A stretch of DNA of 64,000 nt, taken from the NCBI GenBank assembly GCA_016873635.1, contig VGWJ01000002.1:1-64000 (forward strand), in the 5' to 3' direction. The position numbers and the translations under genes are program-made. The notes under the pieces were generated by a model. That model saw only the letters and a list, made by a program, of their open reading frames with translations, ran no database searches and was not told the origin of the DNA. The stretch comes from Lentisphaerota bacterium. Lineage in GTDB: Bacteria > Verrucomicrobiota > Kiritimatiellia > UBA8416 > VGWJ01. Positions 34,216-42,201 of the stretch are shown here, piece by piece; within the stretch, counting starts at the first letter, position 1; each line of letters begins with the position of its first letter.

Positions 34216-34677
34216 TCAGGACTTGCTGCGGGCCGCGTCGGCGATGCGCTGCAGGGCCTCGTCCACGCGGCGCAGCGCCTCGTTGATCACGCCCACCTGG
34301 TTGAGAATAGCCCCGAACTGGAGCGTGCGCGCCGCGCGGTCCTTCTCGAGCGCGGCGCGGCGCTGCCGCAAGTCTTCCACTTCGGCTTCCAGCTCCTGTA
34401 TGCGGAACTGGGCTCCGGCCAGGGAGCGGCGCAGGTTGAGAATCCGGATCTCCTGCTCCTCCGCGGAGCTGTCAATGTCCGTCAGCTCCATGCCCTCGGG
34501 AATGGGCACCGGAACGTACTTGCCGCAGTCGCTGCACGGCACCGTCAGCCCCGCCCCGCGGTAGTCAATGGCCAGACTCTTGCCGCAATAAGGGCAGTCG
34601 AAGACAATGTCCGTGGACTTGATTTCCAGTGCGTTCTCGGGCGACGCGCTCAGCACGCTCTGGTCCGGGGAAGCCAT
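34216..34677 (-). CDS. Zinc-ribbon/coiled-coil protein, unknown function
   Basis: A 153-residue protein with a zinc ribbon at about 27-55 (CPYCGKS and CSDCGKY) followed by acidic residues and a coiled coil at about 75-145 rich in Arg, Glu and Leu. GAGGAAC lies upstream of the ATG. It follows rpmB by 14 bp on the same strand and probably shares its promoter. Zinc-ribbon plus coiled-coil proteins are common in PVC bacteria, but no function can be assigned. Confidence 0.75.
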   Translation of the reverse strand: MASPDQSVLSASPENALEIKSTDIVFDCPYCGKSLAIDYRGAGLTVPCSDCGKYVPVPIPEGMELTDIDSSAEEQEIRILNLRRSLAGAQFRIQELEAEVEDLRQRRAALEKDRAARTLQFGAILNQVGVINEALRRVDEALQRIADAARSKS

Positions 34678-34691
34678 TCCGCCGTTCCTCG

Positions 34692-34919
34692 CTAAGCCTT
34701 GACAACCCTGCCCGACTTGATGCACGCGGCACACACGGTGCGGCGCACCGTGCCGCCTTTCTCGCTCACGCGCACGCGCTGCAAATTGGGAAGAAAGCGG
34801 CGCCGCGTGATCCCGGTGGTATGCAATCCGATGCCGCCCTTGCTCTTCTGCAGGCCGTGGCGCACGATCCTGTTGCCTATGCGCGGCGCCTTCCCGCAGA
34901 TCTCACAGACTCTCGACAT
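34692..34919 (-). CDS. rpmB: 50S ribosomal protein L28
   Basis: A 75-residue L28 beginning SRVCEICGKAPRIGN, with the typical KRRFLPNLQRVRV-type core (TRRRFLPNLQRVRV) and C-terminal CxxC pair (VCAACIKSG). Both cysteine pairs are kept, so this is the zinc-binding (C+) form. AGGGAGG lies 4 bp before the ATG. A promoter is predicted 73 bp upstream. Confidence 0.96.
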   Translation of the reverse strand: MSRVCEICGKAPRIGNRIVRHGLQKSKGGIGLHTTGITRRRFLPNLQRVRVSEKGGTVRRTVCAACIKSGRVVKA

Positions 34920-34991
34920 AACGCCTCCCTGACGCCTCAACACGCCGTGGGCGCATCGGCGCTCGACTCCTGTCTCCATCGTTCCGGGGCA

Positions 34992-35021
34992 AGACTAGCC
35001 TATCCGCGGGCGCCTGCGCAA
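34992..35021 (-). promoter_or_regulatory. Predicted promoter for rpmB
   Basis: TTGCGC, 18 bp, TAGTCT on the minus strand. The leader would be about 65 nt with a good ribosome-binding site. Confidence 0.5.
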
Positions 35022-35046
35022 GCGCAGAAATAGCGGGAGATGCGCG

Positions 35047-36642
35047 CTAGGGCGCGCGCGGGCTGCCCAGCCGGAAGCGCAAGTCGGTGTCGCTGCCGCT
35101 GCTGCCCAGCCAGATAGAGCACGTTTTCAGCGGCGCCGCGGCGGCAATCCACTCGCGGATCCGCTCCAGGTTCGCGCGCGCGGCCTCGTTGCCGGCCGAC
35201 CCCTGGGCGATCAGCGCCAGCGAATACACCGCAAGCGCGTTGCGCGTTGCGCGGCCCGCCGACTCCAGGTCCGCCCAGGCGTAGGCCGCCGCGCCGTGCT
35301 CGCCGGCCGCGGCGGCCCAGGTTCCGCCGCCTTTGTTCCCGCCGCCCAGCAGCCTGACCAGGACGTCGGCGTTGCTGGCCAGCACCAGCCAGCCGTCGCG
35401 GACCGCGTAGGCCATCCGCTCGCCGGGCGCCATGCTGCCGTACACGCCGCCGCGTCCCGTATCCAGAACGGTCGCGCGAACGCCCGCCGTATCGATCTGC
35501 CGCGGCAGCAGGGACCACCCGTAACGCCCGTTGAGCCTGTCCATCGCCTCCCGCAGCGCCTTCTCGCCCGCGGCCTCATCCGCCACGCGGGCGCACGCCA
35601 GAACGGTCGGAACGCGCAGGCCGAGAATACGCCCGCTGAGCTCGTCGCCGAGCATGGCGACGAAGACCGGCGCGTCGTCCGCAACCACGCCGCCCAGTCC
35701 CTCGGCCGCCGCGGCCCCGGCGGCGCCGGCGCCGGGCATGGCGAGCAGGGACTTGACGTAGCCGCAGGGCGCCATCACAAGCAGGTCCGGATCGGTCCCG
35801 ATCAGCCGCGCGGCTTCCTCCGCTCCGGACCCGAGGTCCGCCGCCGGCGGCGGCACCACGCGGCCGAGCCGGCCCACCAGCCGGCCCTGCGACCCGCCGG
35901 AGTCGTGGGCGTCAAGCGTGTAACGGAACGCGTAGGGCACGCGCTCGCCTCCCTGGTTGACGTAGGCCGCAAACCAGCCGCGGTCCAGGCAGCCGTCATC
36001 GCCGCCCTCTTCGAGCCGCTCCTGCAGAACCGTCTTGAGCGAACCGCCGCTTTCGATGCGGTCCACCAGAATGCGCAGGGATTCGGCATCCTCGGAATAG
36101 CAGCCCAGCAACAGGCCTTCCACGACTGCCAGGGCCAGTTTCTCGGGACGTCCGGTTTCCAGCACCCAGGCCGTGCGGCCGCCGCCCAGCCGCATGCGAC
36201 GCATCTCCGCCCCTTCGACCAGCCCCCACCGCGACCACCAGCGCAGGATCTGGCCCCGGGCGCCCAGCCAGCTCGAGATGACCCATGCCGGCTTGCCCGT
36301 CCCGCCCAGTTTCGGCGCGTAGCCCACCACCGTATCGCGCGCCGCGAAGCGCCGGACCGCGTCCGCTACCGCCGGGTCCGAAGCCAGAGCCGCACTCTCC
36401 GCCGCATTCACCCCGGCCGCGGCCAGAACCGCCGCGGTCAGCGGGTTGCCGGCGAACTCCTTCCAGCGCTCGGCCAGCCGTTCGTGCTCGCTGACGAATA
36501 CCGCCTCGCGCGGAACGGCCCGGTAGAGCCGCGCCCGGTCAAAGGGGAAGTAGACGCACCACCACGCCGTCAGCGCGATGAAGAGCGCGAGAACGGCCCA
36601 GAACAGGAGGCGTCGGGTCATGTGTCCGGCGCGTGCGCGCAT
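35047..36642 (-). CDS. Anchored extracytoplasmic protein, unknown function
   Basis: A 531-residue protein with one N-terminal membrane segment (LLFWAVLALFIALTAWWCVYF, about 10-30). The rest alternates strands and helices in a pattern like DUF3352-type proteins: YRAVPREAVFVSEHERLAERW near the anchor, and VLASNADVLVRLL near the end. Such proteins are found in PVC genomes and are of unknown role. GGAGA lies 8 bp before ATG 36642; ATG 36621 is an alternative. It is monocistronic as far as can be seen. The domain match is tentative. Confidence 0.7.
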   Translation of the reverse strand: MRARAGHMTRRLLFWAVLALFIALTAWWCVYFPFDRARLYRAVPREAVFVSEHERLAERWKEFAGNPLTAAVLAAAGVNAAESAALASDPAVADAVRRFAARDTVVGYAPKLGGTGKPAWVISSWLGARGQILRWWSRWGLVEGAEMRRMRLGGGRTAWVLETGRPEKLALAVVEGLLLGCYSEDAESLRILVDRIESGGSLKTVLQERLEEGGDDGCLDRGWFAAYVNQGGERVPYAFRYTLDAHDSGGSQGRLVGRLGRVVPPPAADLGSGAEEAARLIGTDPDLLVMAPCGYVKSLLAMPGAGAAGAAAAEGLGGVVADDAPVFVAMLGDELSGRILGLRVPTVLACARVADEAAGEKALREAMDRLNGRYGWSLLPRQIDTAGVRATVLDTGRGGVYGSMAPGERMAYAVRDGWLVLASNADVLVRLLGGGNKGGGTWAAAAGEHGAAAYAWADLESAGRATRNALAVYSLALIAQGSAGNEAARANLERIREWIAAAAPLKTCSIWLGSSGSDTDLRFRLGSPRAP

Positions 36643-36670
36643 ACCGTTTGTCTCCCTGCACGGAGAACGC

Positions 36671-36699
36671 ATTGTCCCTGCCGCGCGCCCGCCCGGCAA
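36671..36699 (-). promoter_or_regulatory. Predicted promoter for the anchored protein gene
   Basis: TTGCCG, 17 bp, GACAAT on the minus strand, about 28 bp before ATG 36642. Confidence 0.45.
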
Positions 36700-36730
36700 G
36701 ACCGCAGGGCGATCCCGCCGGGAACGGGCC

Positions 36731-37654
36731 TCAGGGCAGCCGCAGCGTGCCCACCAGTTCGCGCACGCTCTTGAAATTGTGTTCGACGAGGTAGTCGCGG
36801 ATGCCGTCCGCGACCGCCAGCGGAGCGAGCGGATCGCGGAAGTTGGCGGTGCCCACGGCCACCGCCGACGCCCCGGCGATGATGAACTCCAGCGCCTCCC
36901 GCGCGCCGACGATGCCGCCCATGCCGACCACCGGAACGCGCACGGCCCGCGCCGCTTCCCACACCAGCTTCACGGCCACCGCGTGCACGGCCGGTCCCGA
37001 CAGCCCGCCCGCCACGTTCGCCAGCACCGGCCGCCGCGCGGCCGTGTCGATGACCATGGCCGGAATCGTGTTGATGAGCGAGACGGCGTCGGCCCCGGCC
37101 TCGGCCACGGCGCGGGCCAGGCCGCCGATGTCCGGAACGTTCGGCGGCAGCTTGGGGATGAGCGGCAGCGCCGTGCGGCGCCGCACGGCGGCGGTAACCT
37201 GCGCGGCGGCGCGCGGGTCGGTGCCGAACGAGCTGCCGCCGGCCTTGATGTTCGGGCACGAGATGTTCAGCTCCAGGCCCGCCACGCCTTCCGCGGCGCT
37301 CAGGCGTTCGGCCACGCGTTCGTACTCGTCGATCGTGCGGCCCCATATGTTGACGATCACCGGCACGTCGTACGCGCGCAGGAAAGGCAGATAGTCGGCG
37401 ATGAACTTGTCCGCGCCCGGGCTCTGCAAGCCGATAGCGTTGACCAGTCCGCCGGGCACTTCGACGAGACGCGGCGGCGGGTTGCCGTCCCAGGGCTCGA
37501 TGCGGATGCCCTTGACCACGAATGCCCCCAGCCGTCCGAGGTCCAGCAGGTCGGCGTATTCGGGCCCGTAGCCGTAGGTGCCGGAGGCCACCATCACCGG
37601 GTTCTTCATCCGGATGCCGGCCAGGTCGACGGTCAGATCGGGTTCCGCGCTCAT
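36731..37654 (-). CDS. pyrD: Dihydroorotate dehydrogenase B, catalytic subunit
   Basis: The class 1B enzyme oxidises dihydroorotate to orotate, passing electrons through PyrK to NAD+. The 307-residue FMN TIM barrel shows MKNPVMVASGTYGYGPE, VKGIRIEPWDGNPPPR, ELNISCPN (with the catalytic Cys region of class 1B), LINTIPAM and GMGGIVGAREALEFIIAGA. The ATG overlaps the pyrK stop (ATGA), so the two subunits are co-translated. Confidence 0.95.
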   Translation of the reverse strand: MSAEPDLTVDLAGIRMKNPVMVASGTYGYGPEYADLLDLGRLGAFVVKGIRIEPWDGNPPPRLVEVPGGLVNAIGLQSPGADKFIADYLPFLRAYDVPVIVNIWGRTIDEYERVAERLSAAEGVAGLELNISCPNIKAGGSSFGTDPRAAAQVTAAVRRRTALPLIPKLPPNVPDIGGLARAVAEAGADAVSLINTIPAMVIDTAARRPVLANVAGGLSGPAVHAVAVKLVWEAARAVRVPVVGMGGIVGAREALEFIIAGASAVAVGTANFRDPLAPLAVADGIRDYLVEHNFKSVRELVGTLRLP

Positions 37655-38481
37655 GATCGGGCTGGTGTTCGGTTCTCGGCTGTCGGCGCCACGCAATCGG
37701 ACTCCTCCCAGGCGATCTCCGCGGCATTGAAGACCGGCCCGTCGCGGCACACGCGCGCCCATTGCGTTCCCTCGGGCGTCCGCACCTTCTGTACGCAGGC
37801 CAGGCACGCGCCGGCGCCGCACCCCATGCGCCGCTCCAGCGACACCCAGGCCGGCCATCCGCCGCGCGCCGCGCGCTCCGCCACGGCCCGCAGCAGGCCG
37901 TTCGGTCCGCACGCGTAGCACACCAGCGCCTCCGGCGCCTCCGCCAGCCAGCGGTCCAGCGCCTCGGTAATCAGCCCCGATTCGCCGGCCGTGCCGTCCT
38001 CCGTGGCCGTGCGCGTGTCCCATCCCAGCGCGCTCAGTTCGCCCACGCTGGGAAGCACCGCGGCGGTCGCCGCGCCGACAAAGACCGTCCCCGGCCGTCC
38101 CAGCCGGCGCGCCAGGAAACACAGCGGGGCCAGGCCGTAGCCGCCGGCGACCAGCGCCGCGTGCCTGCCTTCGGCCGCCTCCGTCGGAAAGCCGCGCCCC
38201 AGCGGACCCATCAGGCTGACGGTTTCGCCCGGCGCCAGCCGCGTCATGGCGCGCGTGCCCGCGCCCACGGGCTTGTACATGATCGCGATGCGTTCCTTCT
38301 CGGCCGCGTAGACGCTGAAGGGCCGGCGCAGGGAAGCCTCGATCAGGCCGGCGACGCTGAGGTGTACGAATTGCCCCGGCGCGGCCTCGCGGGCGATGGC
38401 CGGCGCGGCGAAAGTGAGAACGCGGTAGCCGCCGCGCACCGCCTCATGGGACACCACCGCCGCCTGCTCGATCCTCATCAT
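37651..38481 (-). CDS. pyrK: Dihydroorotate dehydrogenase B, electron-transfer subunit
   Basis: PyrK binds FAD and a [2Fe-2S] cluster and links PyrD to NAD+. In the 276-residue protein the FAD site is seen as LRRPFSVYA, the NAD site as LVAGGYGLAPLCFLAR and CYACGPNGLL, and the cluster ligands as MGCGAGACLACV plus VCRDGPVF. Two ATGs stand side by side at 38481 and 38478. A predicted -10 box ends 9 bp before them, so the pyrK-pyrD message appears leaderless. Confidence 0.95.
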   Translation of the reverse strand: MMRIEQAAVVSHEAVRGGYRVLTFAAPAIAREAAPGQFVHLSVAGLIEASLRRPFSVYAAEKERIAIMYKPVGAGTRAMTRLAPGETVSLMGPLGRGFPTEAAEGRHAALVAGGYGLAPLCFLARRLGRPGTVFVGAATAAVLPSVGELSALGWDTRTATEDGTAGESGLITEALDRWLAEAPEALVCYACGPNGLLRAVAERAARGGWPAWVSLERRMGCGAGACLACVQKVRTPEGTQWARVCRDGPVFNAAEIAWEESDCVAPTAENRTPARS

Positions 38482-38490
38482 GCGGGCGCC

Positions 38491-38519
38491 AGTCTTGCGT
38501 TTCCGGGCGCGAAGGTCAA
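38491..38519 (-). promoter_or_regulatory. Predicted promoter for pyrK-pyrD, leaderless type
   Basis: TTGACC, 17 bp, AAGACT on the minus strand, ending 9 bp before the first ATG of pyrK. Confidence 0.5.
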
Positions 38520-38538
38520 GCAAGCGCGCCGGGGCCGC

Positions 38539-38635
38539 GGCTGACCTGCAGCCCGAGGCGAGCTTGCTCGCCGTTGGGCTGTCAGGTCCAGCCGCTTAAT
38601 GGTGGTTCAGGCGCGCGCGCAGCGCGCGCCTGAAC
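38539..38635. repeat. Two adjacent strong hairpins
   Basis: The first (38539-38593) pairs GGCTGACCTGCAGCCC... with GGGCTGTCAGGTCCAGCC, with a few bulges. The second (38605-38635) has a perfect 14-bp stem, GTTCAGGCGCGCGC, with a 3-base loop. Neither has a T-tract. They lie between pyrK and the decayed toxin gene and resemble REP-type palindromes. Confidence 0.75.
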
Positions 38636-38686
38636 GCGCAAGTCTGCCTCGGCGCGAAGCGGAGCAGGCACTTGCCGGTTGGCCGG

Positions 38687-38932
38687 TCATCTGTATGCGT
38701 CTTTTCGATCATCCACGGTCAACATGAACACGATCTTGTCGTCCTCGTCCACGGAGTAGAAAAGGCGATAGGGGCCGCTTCTGTAACGCCATGTCTCGGG
38801 CGTGTACCCCTGCAACTTGCGGATGTTTGGGCCGAAGTATGGCCCCTGGCGCAACTGTGGATAGACGTAGGCCGTGAGTTTCGTCGGCCAACGTCGAGGC
38901 TGTGGGTTCGGCGCGCTGGCGACGATGCCCAC
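38687..38932 (-). pseudogene. RelE/StbE-family toxin, 5' end degenerate
   Basis: The C-terminal 55 residues match a RelE-type mRNA interferase closely: YVYPQLRQGPYFGPNIRKL, then GYTPETWRYRSGPYRLFY and MLTVDDRKDAYR. The expected first strand and helix are missing; the frame reads back into unrelated sequence (VASAPNPQPRRWPT) to a GTG, with a stop 24 bp further upstream. No antitoxin gene is adjacent. I read it as a truncated, inactive toxin gene, although an 81-residue product is possible. Confidence 0.7.
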
Positions 38933-38974
38933 GCGCCTCTGGTTCGAGCCTTCCGTCGTTCAATACGGCGCGAC

Positions 38975-39042
38975 CAGGCCAATCGCGCTCTTGCCTTGAT
39001 TTCCGGCGGCAGGACGCCGTAGGCGGCCCGGAAGTCAGATCC
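38975..39042 (-). pseudogene. Fragment of a second toxin-like gene
   Basis: In another frame on the same strand, SDFRAAYGVLPPEIKARARLAW resembles the N-terminal helices of a different RelE/ParE-like toxin family (shape: FW.AY..LP.EI...A..AY). The frame then loses similarity. With the neighbouring truncated toxin, this marks a decayed toxin-antitoxin locus between nrdJ and pyrK. Confidence 0.4.
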
Positions 39043-39064
39043 GTCGACGCAACGGGCGGGGGCG

Positions 39065-41947
39065 TTACGAGCAGCCCATGGAGTTCCCGCAGTTGTAGCA
39101 GCGGTAGCAGGCGCCGTTGCGCACGGTGATCGCGCCGCACACGTCGCAGGCCGGCGCGTCGTCCATGAAGTGCTCGAACTGGCTGTCCACGCGGCCGTCC
39201 GCGGCGGGATCCGCCGCGCCGGCGCGCGTCTCGGGCGCGCGGCCGCCGGCCGGCGCCGCCGGTTCGCGCGCCACTTCCGCCTTGCCGCCCGGGAAGGTCA
39301 GGTCGAGCCACCGGAAGATGTAGTCGATGATGGACTTGGCCATCGGGATGTCCGGATTTTTCGTGAACCCGCTGGGCTCGAACCGGCTGTGGGCGAATTT
39401 CTTCACCAGCTCGCTCACCGGCACCCCGTACTGCAGGCACAGCGAAATGGCCGTGCCGAACGAATCCATCGTGCCGCCCACCGTGCTGCCTTCCTTGGCC
39501 ATGGTGATGAACAGTTCCCCGGGGCCGCCGTCCTCGTACATGCCCACGGTCAGATAGCCCTCGTGCCCCGCCACCTCGAACTTGTGCGTGATGGACTGGC
39601 GCGTGGCCGGCATGCGCCGGCGGAAGGGCGCGCGCACCGGCGCCGCCGCGCCCTTGGGGGCTTCGCCGTTTCCGTTGTTCCGGGTGCTCACCGGCTGCGT
39701 GCGCTTGGAGCCGTCGCGGTAGATGGCCACCGACTTCAGGCCGAGCTTCCAGCCCTCTATGTAGGCCTGCATGATCTCGTTGACCGTGGCCTCGGTGGGC
39801 ATGTTGATGGTCTTGCTGATCGCGCCCGACAAAAACGGCTGCACCGCGCTCATCATCTTGAGGTGCGCCTTGTAGGGAATGAAGCGCGCCCCGTTGCGCG
39901 GCTTGAAGGCGCAATCGAACACGCCCAGGTGCGAGTCCTTCAGCTCGGGCGAACCTTCGATTGTCTCCTTTTCGTCCACGTACTTCACGACGGCCTCGAC
40001 CTGCTCGTCGCCGTAGCCCAGCTTCAGCAGCGCGGCGCGCAGGGTCCTGTTCACGAGCTTCATCGTCCCGCCGCCGGCAAGCTGCTTGTACTTGACCAGC
40101 GCGATGTCCGGCTCCACGCCCGTCGTGTCGCAGTCCATCATGAACCCGATCGTCCCGGTGGGCGCCAGCAGCGTGACCTGCGCGTTGCGGAACCCCGCGC
40201 GCGGGCCGGTTTCGAGGACCTGCCGCCACTCCCGCTCCGCGGCGCGCCGGATGTCCGGCGGGCACACGCTGCTGTCGATGTCGTTCAGCGCGTCGGCGTG
40301 CATGCCCATGACCTTCAGCATGCAGTCACGGTTGTCCGGGTAGCCGTCGAAGGCGCCCCTGACCTTCGCCATTTCCTGCGACGTCGCGTAGGCGCAGCCG
40401 GTCATCAGGGCGGTGACCGACGCCGCGAAGGCGCGGCCTTCGGCGCTGTCGTAGGGCAGGCCCAGGCTCATGATCAGCGCGCCCAGGTTGGCGTAGCCCA
40501 GGCCCACGGGACGGAAGCGGTGCGAGTTCTCCGCGATTTCCAGCGACGGATAGCTCGCGTTGTCCACGATGATCTCCTGCGCGATCACGAAGAGCCGCAC
40601 CACGTGCCGGAACTTCTCCACGTCAAACACGCCGGCTTCGTCCGCGAACTTCATCAGGTTCAGGGAGGCGAGGTTGCACGCGCTGTTGTCGAGAAACATG
40701 AACTCCGAGCACGGGTTGCTGGCGTTGATGCGGCCGCTGTTGAGGCAGGTGTGCCAGCGGTTGATGGTCGTGTCGTACTGCACGCCCGGATCGCCGCAGA
40801 CGTGCGTGCCCGTGGCGACGGCCTTCATCATGTCACGCGCCCGCAGCGTCTCCATGGTTTCACCGGTGAGCACGGCCTTGGTCTGCCAGTTGCCGTCGTT
40901 CTCGACCGCGCGCATGAACTCGTCGGTCACGCGCACGGAGAGGTTGGCGTTCTGGAACATCACGCTGTCGTAGGCTTCGCCGCCGAAGGAGCCGTCGTAG
41001 CCCTGCTCGATCAGCGCCCAGGCTTTCTTCTCCTCGCGCTGCTTGCTGTTGATGAACTCCATGATGTCCGGGTGGTCCACCCGCAGGCTCTGCATCTTGG
41101 CCGCGCGGCGGGTCTTGCCGCCGGACTTGATCACGGCCGCGACCTGGTCGAACACGCGCATGAAGCTCATCGGACCCGAGGGCGTCCCGCCGCCGGACAG
41201 CTTTTCGCGGCTGCTGCGCAGCGTGCTCAGGTCCGTGCCCGTTCCCGAGCCGTACTTGAACAGCATCGCCTCGGACGCCGCCAGCCGCATGATGTCTTCC
41301 ATGGTGTCGTCCACGGCCTGGATGAAGCAGGCCGAGGCCTGCGGGTTGCGGTAGGAGTTGGCCGTGCGGACGAGGGAGCGGGTCTCCCCGGACCAGCAGT
41401 AGCTGGCGCGGCTGTCGGAGGAGATCCCGTAGACGTGGTAGAGGCCCACGTTGAACCAGACCGGGCTGTTGAACGAGCCGTACTGGTTGACGCACGCGCC
41501 GCACAGCTCGTTGTAGAAACTCTCGGCGTCTTCCGGCGTGGCGAAATAGCCGTCGTTCAGCCCCCAGTCGGCAATGGTGCGCGCGACGCGGTGCACGAGC
41601 TGGCGCACGGAGTATTCGCGCTCGCGGGTGCCCATACCGCCGTAGAAGTATTTCGACGCCACGACGTTTGTGGCCAGCATGGACCAGGACTTGGGAACCT
41701 CCACGTCCTCCTGGACGAAGACCGTTCTGCCCTTGTCGTCGCTGATCGAGGCGCGCCTGCGCTCCCACTCGATCTCGTCGAAGGGAGGCTTGTCCTTGCT
41801 CGCCAGCAAGCGCGGTATGCGCATGCCTTTCGACTTGGGCTGGCGCTCGCTCTCGCCCGCGCGCCTGCCGGACCGCGCCCGTCCCGTGCGCTGCCTCGCG
41901 ACCTGTTCAACTTCGTCGACCGCCACAGGTTCACGTACTTCCAGCAT
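39065..41947 (-). CDS. nrdJ: Vitamin B12-dependent (class II) ribonucleoside-diphosphate reductase
   Basis: NrdJ makes deoxynucleotides with adenosylcobalamin and works with or without oxygen. The 960-residue protein contains the catalytic cysteine region (NPCSEFMFLDNSACNLASLN), the radical-chain loop QVTLLAPTGTIGFMMDCDTTGVEPD and GGLGYAN-type elements (VGLGYANLGALI). The C-terminus has the redox and zinc-ribbon tail, CDVCGAITVRNGACYRCYNCGNSMGCS split over two CxxC pairs. ATG 41947 is chosen because the sequence conserved upstream is regulatory. Two NrdR-like boxes lie 43-101 bp upstream. Confidence 0.95.
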   Translation of the reverse strand: MLEVREPVAVDEVEQVARQRTGRARSGRRAGESERQPKSKGMRIPRLLASKDKPPFDEIEWERRRASISDDKGRTVFVQEDVEVPKSWSMLATNVVASKYFYGGMGTREREYSVRQLVHRVARTIADWGLNDGYFATPEDAESFYNELCGACVNQYGSFNSPVWFNVGLYHVYGISSDSRASYCWSGETRSLVRTANSYRNPQASACFIQAVDDTMEDIMRLAASEAMLFKYGSGTGTDLSTLRSSREKLSGGGTPSGPMSFMRVFDQVAAVIKSGGKTRRAAKMQSLRVDHPDIMEFINSKQREEKKAWALIEQGYDGSFGGEAYDSVMFQNANLSVRVTDEFMRAVENDGNWQTKAVLTGETMETLRARDMMKAVATGTHVCGDPGVQYDTTINRWHTCLNSGRINASNPCSEFMFLDNSACNLASLNLMKFADEAGVFDVEKFRHVVRLFVIAQEIIVDNASYPSLEIAENSHRFRPVGLGYANLGALIMSLGLPYDSAEGRAFAASVTALMTGCAYATSQEMAKVRGAFDGYPDNRDCMLKVMGMHADALNDIDSSVCPPDIRRAAEREWRQVLETGPRAGFRNAQVTLLAPTGTIGFMMDCDTTGVEPDIALVKYKQLAGGGTMKLVNRTLRAALLKLGYGDEQVEAVVKYVDEKETIEGSPELKDSHLGVFDCAFKPRNGARFIPYKAHLKMMSAVQPFLSGAISKTINMPTEATVNEIMQAYIEGWKLGLKSVAIYRDGSKRTQPVSTRNNGNGEAPKGAAAPVRAPFRRRMPATRQSITHKFEVAGHEGYLTVGMYEDGGPGELFITMAKEGSTVGGTMDSFGTAISLCLQYGVPVSELVKKFAHSRFEPSGFTKNPDIPMAKSIIDYIFRWLDLTFPGGKAEVAREPAAPAGGRAPETRAGAADPAADGRVDSQFEHFMDDAPACDVCGAITVRNGACYRCYNCGNSMGCS

Positions 41948-41987
41948 CGTTCTGCCCCCCTGATCCAGGCTAACAACAAGAAAACGG

Positions 41988-42048
41988 CACCACAAGATGT
42001 GCCGCTGGATTGCGTGTCTGGACGCCTTTCTACCCTACATATTGTGGG
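41988..42048 (-). promoter_or_regulatory. Pair of NrdR-like boxes upstream of nrdJ
   Basis: CCCTACATATTGTGGG (42033-42048) closely fits the NrdR palindrome. CACCACAAGATGTG (41988-42001) is a weaker second copy. Their centres are about 42-45 bp apart, near four helical turns. NrdR represses ribonucleotide reductase genes when dATP is plentiful and usually binds paired boxes. No cobalamin riboswitch was seen here. Confidence 0.55.
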
Positions 42049-42051
42049 GCT

Positions 42052-42080
42052 CAAGAAAAAAGATTTCTTTTTTTTCCTGA
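42052..42080. other. AT-rich A-tract/T-tract patch
   Basis: A run of As followed by GAT and a run of Ts (AAGAAAAAAGATTTC then eight Ts) stands out in this GC-rich DNA. Transcribed from fabF it could form a weak A/U hairpin; as DNA it may bend or serve as an UP element for nrdJ. Confidence 0.4.
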
Positions 42081-42176
42081 GGCGCCGTTTTCCTCGATTT
42101 TCCGCTGTTCGGGCATGCCGCGGGTGCCTGCGCGGGCGCCGGAACGCGTGCCGGAACGTGTCGGGCGCGCGGCGCG

Positions 42177-42201
42177 GACTGAGCCGCGCCGCGGCTCAGT
42201 C
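42177..42201 (-). terminator. Perfect hairpin over the fabF stop codon
   Basis: GACTGAGCCGCG and its exact complement form a 12-bp stem with a single loop base. The fabF TGA lies inside one arm. The A/T-rich patch about 100 bp further could complete termination before nrdJ. Confidence 0.55.

Noticed and set aside
41947-42048. A cobalamin riboswitch before B12-dependent nrdJ
   Set aside because: The leader is only about 100 bp and has no B12 box or extended conserved fold. The NrdR-like palindromes explain the conserved-looking parts better.
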